Source: Planctomycetota bacterium
GTDB taxonomy: Bacteria > Planctomycetota > Phycisphaerae > UBA1845
Assembly (NCBI GenBank): GCA_022563615.1
Contig: JADFMZ010000203.1
Location: forward strand, 1-6,213
Length of the DNA stretch: 6,213 nucleotides
Direction of reading: 5' to 3'
Part shown: positions 1 to 4,580 of the stretch, piece by piece
Layout of the letters: every line of letters begins with the position of its first letter
How positions within the stretch are numbered: position 1 is the first letter of the stretch
The notes under the pieces: generated by a model
Database searches by the model: none
What the model was told of the DNA's origin: nothing
Seen by the model: the letters and a program-made list of their open reading frames with translations, nothing else
Position numbers and translations under genes: made by a program

Positions 1-2482
1 GGTCGTTGATGATAGGGCCTATCCCAGTAACTCTTGTGGCACCGGTTTTCAACCGGTGAAACGTACGGGTTACAAACCCGTGCCACACTCTTTGGGATAG
101 GCTGTTGCGGGCACCCTCGGCGATCCAACGAAAGCCTCGGGCCACGTTCGTGACACCCGGCGGCCAATCTGAAAGGTCTCCGTCGATCAAGATCTCTTCG
201 TCGGGTCGGCCGGCGATCAAACGGCAGATGCGAGCGTCACGACGAAGTTGGGATCCGTCTTCGGCCTCAAACACGACCGGCAAAGAGACGCACCCATCGA
301 TTCCTGTCGGAAGCCCTATGGCATCTGCTGTCACGACGACGCGACGAGATTCGTTCGGCGCAATCGAGGGAACGCGAGTCGGCTCGTTGGGCATCGACCA
401 TCCCGCCGGCAAGTCGGCGAATCGGATTGTGCCACGGACCGGCACGCGCGTTCGGTTCACAACCGCCATGCTGCATTCGACCTCGGCGGCACCATCGCCC
501 CGAAAACTCGACCATCGAACACGACACCCGTCGGCCATCAGGGTCAACTTTCTGGTTTCTGACATCAGGCGACGCCAGGCTGTCGTGCGGCGTAGAGTCG
601 CGGCTCGGCTCGGCGCGGGCGCCTTGCCGACCGCCTTCATCAACTCCTGCGCCATGACGCGACGGGCGGTCTCAAACTGCGCTGGGTCATCGACCCATCC
701 GATGGGCCGTCCGTCGGCGAAGTGGGTTCGATAGGCTGAGCTTCCCGCGTAGGGCGCCAGTGATTCCTGCACCGTCTTGCCGATGTGCTCCAGGCCGTGC
801 TCGCTGAGCAATCTGAGATAGGCTGCGTCCTGCATACTCCGCCGGAGCTGCTTGAGTCGAACGGATGCCACCGGTTCGTTCAGACCGAATGCGGCGCCGG
901 GATACAAGAGCACATTGGGGTCAGCCCGGATGCAGTCCACCGGCTCGGCTGCGCCGCGTCCATCGGGCCAACGGTTGATGCGCCCGAGATCCAACGCGTC
1001 GGCGCCGAGCTGTCTTGCCTGCCACGCAAGCACTCGCACAAAGGTGGGCGGGGCGTATATGGAGATCGACCCGCTGAAGGGTGGGCGGTCCACACCGAGC
1101 CAGGTTTGCCGGCCCTCGGCGCGTTGCCCGCGCATCGCGTCCACGTCGAAAAACTGTGCCGGCGGCGACCAGATGTCCACCTGGTTCTGCAAGCCCGCAA
1201 CCGCGTAGTCCACCCACCCGTAGGGAGAAAGGTTCTGAGGAAACCAGCGCAGCAAGACCCGCATCCGATCATCGGCCTGACGGACTGCTGAAGCGAACGT
1301 TTGCACACGCGCCGCAACGCGATCCGCACGTTCTTGTCCATGTCCATGTGCATAAGGGCCATGCCCGCTCCGGTCCATGCGCAACGTAGTGTCATCGAGC
1401 GGCACCATAGCATAGGAGCGTTGGAGCCATCCCCTTTCGATGAAGTGCTCCGCGCAGGCGTTGAGGTATTGCTGCACGAGGCGGTCGTACCTCGGCGAAG
1501 ACAACTCTGCGCCGCGAAGTCTATCGGATAGCAGGGGTTGAAGCGGCATCGGCCAAACCGCCGTCGGTACGCGGTTCAAGAACGCCCGACCGCTGAGATA
1601 GGGCTCCACAATCGAATCGTATAGGCCCCAATCAACCGCAATATCCCCGCGCGCATCGACCTTCACATTGGGCGCCAGCTCAGGCAGCACCGGCGTGATC
1701 CGATGACGGTGGAGCATTCTCATTGTGGATTGCAATAGGGCGTCCGCTGAGACGCCATCCTCACCTCGCGGCAGGTGGTGGCGAAGCAAAGTACGGTGAT
1801 CCAATTCCGCAACCGCCGGCACGAGGTCATCATCAGGCAGAACCAAAGGCCAAACGGTCAGCTCAATTTCCAAGGCTCCGAGCGCTCGACGACCGGACCA
1901 AAGCTCAATGCTCCCCGTGTAAGTTCCCTCGAACGTACCCTTGGGAATGCTCAGGTCCGCCCAGAAATAATAGGTCGTTCCAGGCTGCAAGGGGGTTTCA
2001 AGCCCGCCGCGTGGGGCGCTTACGGGTACCAGGACATCCATCGGATGGTCATTCCGCCGATCGGGAGGAATCGAGCGGATGTGCCATCCCGGGAATCTTT
2101 GAATCGCCACGGGGTGCATCCTGAACAGATGCAAGACGGCGGAATCGATCTGCGCCATCGGCGAAATGAAGGGAGTCACGCGAAACTCGGTTTGTCCGAC
2201 CGCCCCATCCATGGACCGGACCGCGAAACGAAAACTCAAAGTCTCGTTGATCATCCCTTGCAGACGGATCAGATTCGACCCGACGAGAGTACTTTGAACA
2301 TCCGATCCGGTTTCGGCGGCGCTATGATCTACGTCGGAGAAATGGTGCGCCCAAAGATCAACCCGTTGCGGGCTGCTCCGACAGGACCAAACCGATAGGC
2401 ACAGCGCACAGACAAGCCCCGATTGGGCTGCGAGCATCAAACTTTGTGGGAGTGGGGGCATCATCCGTCGTTGGGATGACAT
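1..2482 (-). CDS. DUF4091 (GH123-related) exported protein, probable lipoprotein, 3' end outside window
   Basis: The frame is open without a stop from 2503 to the window edge, giving about 827 residues from ATG 2482. The N terminus (MSSQRR, a hydrophobic stretch, then LSVWSC) looks like a lipoprotein signal with an imperfect lipobox, Cys at about residue 34. A beta domain contains the family-style stretch YYFWADLSIPKGTFEGTYTG (about 168-190), closed by ELTVWPLVLPD (about 207-217). A TIM-barrel-like region follows, with VPLDD at 360-364 where DUF4091/GH123 proteins usually carry the catalytic Asp-Glu. The DUF4091 part shows LAWQARQLGADAL (W487), LLYPG (Y527) and VASVRLKQLRRSMQDAAYL. Next come an Ig-like linker (about 665-745) and ILIDGDLSDWPPG (W773), the usual start of a CBM9-like domain, interrupted by a palindromic repeat. 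Known GH123 members are beta-N-acetylgalactosaminidases; activity here is unproven. Alternative in-frame starts are 2503 (TAAGG just upstream, stop codon immediately before) and 2464. Confidence 0.85.
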   Translation of the reverse strand, partial: MSSQRRMMPPLPQSLMLAAQSGLVCALCLSVWSCRSSPQRVDLWAHHFSDVDHSAAETGSDVQSTLVGSNLIRLQGMINETLSFRFAVRSMDGAVGQTEFRVTPFISPMAQIDSAVLHLFRMHPVAIQRFPGWHIRSIPPDRRNDHPMDVLVPVSAPRGGLETPLQPGTTYYFWADLSIPKGTFEGTYTGSIELWSGRRALGALEIELTVWPLVLPDDDLVPAVAELDHRTLLRHHLPRGEDGVSADALLQSTMRMLHRHRITPVLPELAPNVKVDARGDIAVDWGLYDSIVEPYLSGRAFLNRVPTAVWPMPLQPLLSDRLRGAELSSPRYDRLVQQYLNACAEHFIERGWLQRSYAMVPLDDTTLRMDRSGHGPYAHGHGQERADRVAARVQTFASAVRQADDRMRVLLRWFPQNLSPYGWVDYAVAGLQNQVDIWSPPAQFFDVDAMRGQRAEGRQTWLGVDRPPFSGSISIYAPPTFVRVLAWQARQLGADALDLGRINRWPDGRGAAEPVDCIRADPNVLLYPGAAFGLNEPVASVRLKQLRRSMQDAAYLRLLSEHGLEHIGKTVQESLAPYAGSSAYRTHFADGRPIGWVDDPAQFETARRVMAQELMKAVGKAPAPSRAATLRRTTAWRRLMSETRKLTLMADGCRVRWSSFRGDGAAEVECSMAVVNRTRVPVRGTIRFADLPAGWSMPNEPTRVPSIAPNESRRVVVTADAIGLPTGIDGCVSLPVVFEAEDGSQLRRDARICRLIAGRPDEEILIDGDLSDWPPGVTNVARGFRWIAEGARNSLSQRVWHGFVTRTFHRLKTGATRVTGIGPIIND
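17..102. repeat. Two-hairpin REP-like palindromic element inside a coding frame
   Basis: Perfect 10-bp terminal inverted repeats (GCCTATCCCA at 17-26 and TGGGATAGGC at 93-102) enclose a second inverted pair (TGTGGCAC at 35-42, GTGCCACA at 80-87) and two hairpins: CACCGGTT/AACCGGTG (40-47/51-58) and ACGGGTT/AACCCGT (65-71/75-81). GATAGG occurs at 11-16 and again at 96-101, a possible target duplication or an accident of the inverted repeat. The architecture matches REP/BIME-type doublets, which are often mobilised by RAYT transposases. Reading the minus strand through it gives no stop, so it would add about 28 residues to the DUF4091-like protein. I infer that it is a dispersed genomic repeat; copy number cannot be seen here. 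Confidence 0.8.
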
Positions 2483-2508
2483 CGCGCCGTGGAATGGAAC
2501 CATTCAGC

Positions 2509-2538
2509 CTTACACGCACAAGCCGGCGACTCGGTCAA
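2509..2538 (-). promoter_or_regulatory. Candidate sigma70-like promoter for the DUF4091-like gene
   Basis: On the minus strand TTGACC (2538-2533, 5 of 6 to the -35 consensus) is followed after 18 bases by TGTAAG (2514-2509, 4 of 6 to the -10). Transcription would begin near 2502. This would favour translation from ATG 2482 or 2464 rather than ATG 2503. It lies in the 103-base gap between the two minus-strand genes, so the downstream gene could have its own promoter or be read through from 2586-3266. The motif match is modest and made by eye. Confidence 0.3.
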
Positions 2539-2585
2539 CCTCGCGGAACGTCAGCCGATCCCGCAGGATAAGAATGGACACAGCG

Positions 2586-3266
2586 CTAGGGCGTGTCTAC
2601 CAGTTCGTCGGCCTCTTCCGAATCGGGAAGAGTTGGGTATTGGAGTCGAATCCGCGTAAAAACCGTATCCAGTGACTTGCGTCGATCCACCGCGATGCGT
2701 TGAAACGGCATACCGGCCAGCATCTCATGGTCGATGATCCGCATCAAGTATTCCCGCGCTCGCGCCTTACGAGACATGTCCTCATCCAGCACGAACCGGT
2801 TTTCCTCGACCGTTGCCAGCCCGCTCAAAGCCACGCCCACGGCCAAGGGGTTGTTCGGAAACCGCTCCAACAGATCGTGAAACGCCTGCTCGGCCCACGT
2901 CGTCAGGGTCGGGTCGGGCGGCACCGGCGCCAATTGAGCCAGCCGCATCGCTTCACGCCCGATGTCGAACAGGCTTGCCAGAATGAATGGATCGTCGGAG
3001 ACCTCGTTGACCATGGATCGCAGCCGCTCCAACGAGGCCCGGCCGGTATCCGCATCGTCAAATCGAAGATTGCTCTTGTCTTGCCAAACCCGCTCGACGG
3101 CTGTCGCTCGGGAACGAACCGTTACAATCAGGACCGAAACAACAGCCATCACGATGACGGCGGCCAATCCCAGGCTGCTGCCCTTGTTCTTCAGGTATTG
3201 ACGGGCCACCGAGAGGGCATGGGCCAATTCATTCTCTCGAAGCTCGTGGCGTCGTTGCGATTTCAT
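2586..3266 (-). CDS. Membrane-anchored protein with TPR-like helical domain, function unknown
   Basis: The gene encodes 226 residues. A charged cytoplasmic N terminus (MKSQRRHELRENELAHAL, about 1-28) precedes a single strongly hydrophobic helix at about 32-50 (GLAAVIVMAVVSVLIVTV), and the rest is mainly helical and charged. Residues about 70-105 and 115-153 (including FPNNPLAVGVALSGLATVEE) have the spacing and small/hydrophobic pattern of degenerate tetratricopeptide repeats, resembling the anchored TPR proteins with similar N termini that I associate with Planctomycetota. No catalytic motif is visible. I chose ATG 3266 because the helix then sits where such proteins have it. The frame extends to ATG 3449, but that extension has low-complexity Arg/Ser/Cys-rich composition and overlaps the upstream control region. 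No strong Shine-Dalgarno sequence is present. It may act as a scaffold or partner-binding protein at the membrane; this is inference. Confidence 0.75.
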   Translation of the reverse strand: MKSQRRHELRENELAHALSVARQYLKNKGSSLGLAAVIVMAVVSVLIVTVRSRATAVERVWQDKSNLRFDDADTGRASLERLRSMVNEVSDDPFILASLFDIGREAMRLAQLAPVPPDPTLTTWAEQAFHDLLERFPNNPLAVGVALSGLATVEENRFVLDEDMSRKARAREYLMRIIDHEMLAGMPFQRIAVDRRKSLDTVFTRIRLQYPTLPDSEEADELVDTP

Positions 3267-3348
3267 AGCTGGATATCCGCGATTCCGAAAAGCCCGTTGC
3301 CGCTCATGGGACTCACATCTTGCTGGGCGGGCAACGGCATTTATCTGT

Positions 3349-3378
3349 ACTATCTTTCTCGGCGGGACCGGAAGACAA
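3349..3378 (-). promoter_or_regulatory. Candidate sigma70-like promoter for the TPR-like membrane protein gene
   Basis: On the minus strand TTGTCT (3378-3373, 4 of 6) and GATAGT (3354-3349, 4 of 6) are separated by 18 bases. This places a start near 3342 and a leader of about 76 bases before ATG 3266. The match is by eye only and weak. Confidence 0.25.
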
Positions 3379-3627
3379 CTGTCGCGTGACCGGGAACCGA
3401 TCCACGAGGACGCTACACGGCACCCACCGTCCGATAGCGTAACGTCCATTTCGACGTTCCGTCAATAGCAGGAGCCCGTTCTGCGCTCGGAAAGTTCTCC
3501 GACACCCCTGCCGGCGGCCCCCTAGACCCACCTCTGGCTTTGGAGCGTACTTAGGATTAGACTCCGGTCCCGGGCCGGCCGGAAACGCCCGCGAAGCGGA
3601 TCGGGCGGATCTACTGCCGGCCTTCCG

Positions 3628-3634
3628 AAGGGAG
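3628..3634 (+). promoter_or_regulatory. Ribosome binding site of the 193-residue gene
   Basis: AAGGGAG ends 11 bases before ATG 3646, slightly farther than the optimum. It supports that start. It also overlaps the short palindrome CCTTCCGAAGG at 3621-3631. Confidence 0.55.
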
Positions 3635-3645
3635 ACAATCGACAG

Positions 3646-4227
3646 ATGACAATCAGGCTGATCATTCTTGTGGTCGTGGCGGGTGTCCTAGCTGTGATGT
3701 TCGCCGTACGGTCTACCGCGCCACCGGCTGGAGTAGCCGCGAATCAGCAGAACTCCTTCTTGTCGTCTGATGAAGGCAAGAGCAGGGAACAGGTGGCGCT
3801 GGAGCAGCAGACCCTGCTGCAGCGGGATCTACCGGGCGAGGAGCCGCCGGAGCCGGCGGACTTGTCCGTGCGTGTGGAGGTCGATCCAACCGGGGGAAAA
3901 AACCGCCTGTACCTCTATATCAGTGAGGCCCACGGGTACTATGTTGAGGACTTCACGGTGGTGATCTGGCACAAGGGCGACGGCGACGTGACGGAACCGG
4001 AAGATGCAGCCCTGCAAGTAAACCATCCGATCAACAAGTTCCTGAAAGCGAACGAGACGCTCGTGGACTGCCTCGAACTGGTCAAGCCCGAGTTGGACAA
4101 GGTCGGTGGAGACATCGGCCAGACCGGGGATTGGGAGGCGATCGTGGAGCGTTACGGCCGGGCTCGTGCCGAAAATCCGGTTGAGTTCCCGCCGTTGGGA
4201 AGGGACGCCTGCGGAACCGGCGACTAG
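3646..4227 (+). CDS. Unrecognised membrane-anchored protein, 193 residues
   Basis: I do not recognise this family. The N terminus MTIRLIILVVVAGVLAVMF contains one hydrophobic helix at about residues 5-21, a signal anchor or uncleaved signal peptide. It is followed by a polar, Gln/Glu-rich linker (about 30-70, containing EEPPEPADL) and a compact domain at about 72-185. That domain begins as beta strands (LSVRVEVDPTGGKNRLYLYI, then YYVEDFTVVIWHKGDGDV) and continues as helices (LKANETLVDCLELVKPELDKV; WEAIVERYGRARAENPVEF). Two cysteines sit near residues 146 and 189. No lipobox, metal-binding motif or catalytic signature is visible. AAGGGAG upstream supports the start. The stop codon falls within an 8-base tandem repeat. 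The protein probably acts at the outer face of the cytoplasmic membrane or in the periplasm (inference from the anchor only). Confidence 0.75.
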   Translation: MTIRLIILVVVAGVLAVMFAVRSTAPPAGVAANQQNSFLSSDEGKSREQVALEQQTLLQRDLPGEEPPEPADLSVRVEVDPTGGKNRLYLYISEAHGYYVEDFTVVIWHKGDGDVTEPEDAALQVNHPINKFLKANETLVDCLELVKPELDKVGGDIGQTGDWEAIVERYGRARAENPVEFPPLGRDACGTGD

Positions 4228-4234
4228 GCGACTA
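4219..4234. repeat. 8-bp tandem duplication at a stop codon
   Basis: GGCGACTA occurs twice head to tail at 4219-4226 and 4227-4234. The first copy contains Gly-Asp and the first two bases of the TAG stop of the 193-residue gene. Its duplication leaves the protein end unchanged. Replication slippage is the simplest explanation. Confidence 0.7.
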
Positions 4235-4240
4235 AGAGCT

Positions 4241-4319
4241 TCTAACAAAACCGAGCCGCTGGCTTCAGCCTGCGCGAACGTCGGAGTGTCGTGGGTGCTT
4301 CGAAACACGTTTTGTTAGA
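4241..4319. repeat. Palindromic element with 11-bp terminal inverted repeats
   Basis: TCTAACAAAAC (4241-4251) and GTTTTGTTAGA (4309-4319) are perfect inverted repeats around a 57-base interior. The interior contains a small hairpin, CGC-T-GGCT-TC-AGCC-T-GCG (4257-4274), with one T-T mismatch. CTAAG is present on both sides (4232-4236 and 4324-4328) and would delimit an 87-base unit, close to the 86 bases of the element at 17-102. The unit starts just after the stop of the 193-residue gene. It could be a non-autonomous mobile element, a REP-like repeat or an RNA structure that protects or ends the transcript. The A/T-rich outer stem is not a classical intrinsic terminator. Confidence 0.55.
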
Positions 4320-4373
4320 CGGTCTAAGGCGTTTGTTTCAAGATTGACCCTCTGAGCAGAGCCCCCCCGTAAG

Positions 4374-4395
4374 GAAGCGGTTGTTGCACCGCTTC
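4374..4395. other. Intergenic hairpin
   Basis: GAAGCGGT (4374-4381) and ACCGCTTC (4388-4395) form a perfect 8-bp stem with a 6-base loop. No T-tract follows on either strand, so it is not a clear Rho-independent terminator. It could contribute to termination by Rho pausing after the upstream gene, or bind a regulator. The rest of the 4320-4480 stretch shows nothing gene-like. Confidence 0.4.
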
Positions 4396-4478
4396 GACGA
4401 TCCCCTACGCGAGTTCCCCCTCAAATTGCGCCTGGGCTTCAAGTTTGTGGCTAATTCCCGTGGCAACGGTTTATAGAC

Positions 4479-4508
4479 TTGCCGAAAATGGGCGAAATGT
4501 GGTACAAA
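4479..4508 (+). promoter_or_regulatory. Weak promoter candidate for the S8 peptidase gene
   Basis: TTGCCG (4479-4484, 4 of 6) and TACAAA (4503-4508, 4 of 6) are 18 bases apart. Transcription would begin near 4515, just before the hairpin at 4518-4532. The surrounding A/T-rich sequence (TTTATAGA at 4470-4477) offers other possibilities. Low confidence. Confidence 0.22.
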
Positions 4509-4517
4509 TTGGAAAGC

Positions 4518-4539
4518 GGCTCGCAACGAGCCTTGTTTC
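4518..4539 (+). terminator. Short hairpin followed by T-rich run, possible terminator or leader hairpin
   Basis: GGCTCG (4518-4523) and CGAGCC (4527-4532) form a 6-bp GC-rich stem with a CAA loop, followed by TTGTTT. The layout is that of a weak intrinsic terminator. It lies only about 49 bases ahead of the peptidase start, so it could end transcripts from the 193-residue gene, attenuate the peptidase transcript, or be a stabilising 5' hairpin. The short stem and broken T-run keep confidence low. Confidence 0.35.
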
Positions 4540-4565
4540 CGGGGCGAAAAAAATAGCCATCGCAA

Positions 4566-4571
4566 GGGAGG
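4566..4571 (+). promoter_or_regulatory. Shine-Dalgarno sequence that decides the peptidase start
   Basis: GGGAGG lies 9 bases before ATG 4581, a good spacing. An in-frame ATG at 4572 directly abuts the motif and is too close to be served by it, so 4581 is preferred. The second start also gives a more typical signal peptide. Confidence 0.7.
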
Positions 4572-4580
4572 ATGAAGGAA

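Larger units (their letters stand above)
3267..3645. other. Divergent intergenic region
   Basis: About 380 bases separate the minus-strand gene starting at 3266 from the plus-strand gene starting at 3646, so promoters for both should lie here. Besides the minus-strand promoter candidate, it holds a GC-rich palindromic patch (GGGCCGGCCGG near 3572-3582), a 7-base direct repeat GCGGATC at 3596-3602 and 3605-3611, and a short palindrome CCTTCCGAAGG (3621-3631) that overlaps the ribosome binding region of the 3646 gene. No convincing plus-strand promoter and no small gene with plausible coding character was found. Confidence 0.6.

Noticed and set aside
35..87. CRISPR-like repeats
   Set aside because: There are only two hairpins of differing sequence with no regular spacer units, which fits a REP doublet rather than an array.
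880..1413. Minus-strand frame of 177 codons overlapping the DUF4091-like gene
   Set aside because: It is out of frame with the family motifs, and its Trp/Cys/Arg-rich composition is not protein-like.
105..2400. Several plus-strand open frames of 70-209 codons
   Set aside because: They lie antisense to the continuous DUF4091-like frame, are Arg/Pro/Ser/Cys-rich, overlap each other and show no recognisable domain. They are by-products of high GC content.
2700..3389. Plus-strand frame of 229 codons
   Set aside because: It is antisense to the TPR-like membrane protein gene, whose membrane helix and helical repeats make better sense. The plus-strand product is His/Gln/Arg-rich without a domain.
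3267..3449. N-terminal extension of the TPR-like protein to ATG 3449
   Set aside because: The added 61 residues are Cys/Arg/Ser-rich and disordered and would put the membrane helix at about residue 95. They would also cover the likely promoter.
4240..4320. Integron attC-like site: TTCTAAC on the left and GTTAGAC on the right, just after a stop codon
   Set aside because: The right box fits GTTRRRY, but the left box misses the first base of RYYYAAC. The pairing runs uninterrupted for 11 bp where attC sites have an unpaired spacer, and no convincing inner L boxes are found. No integrase or second site is present in the window.
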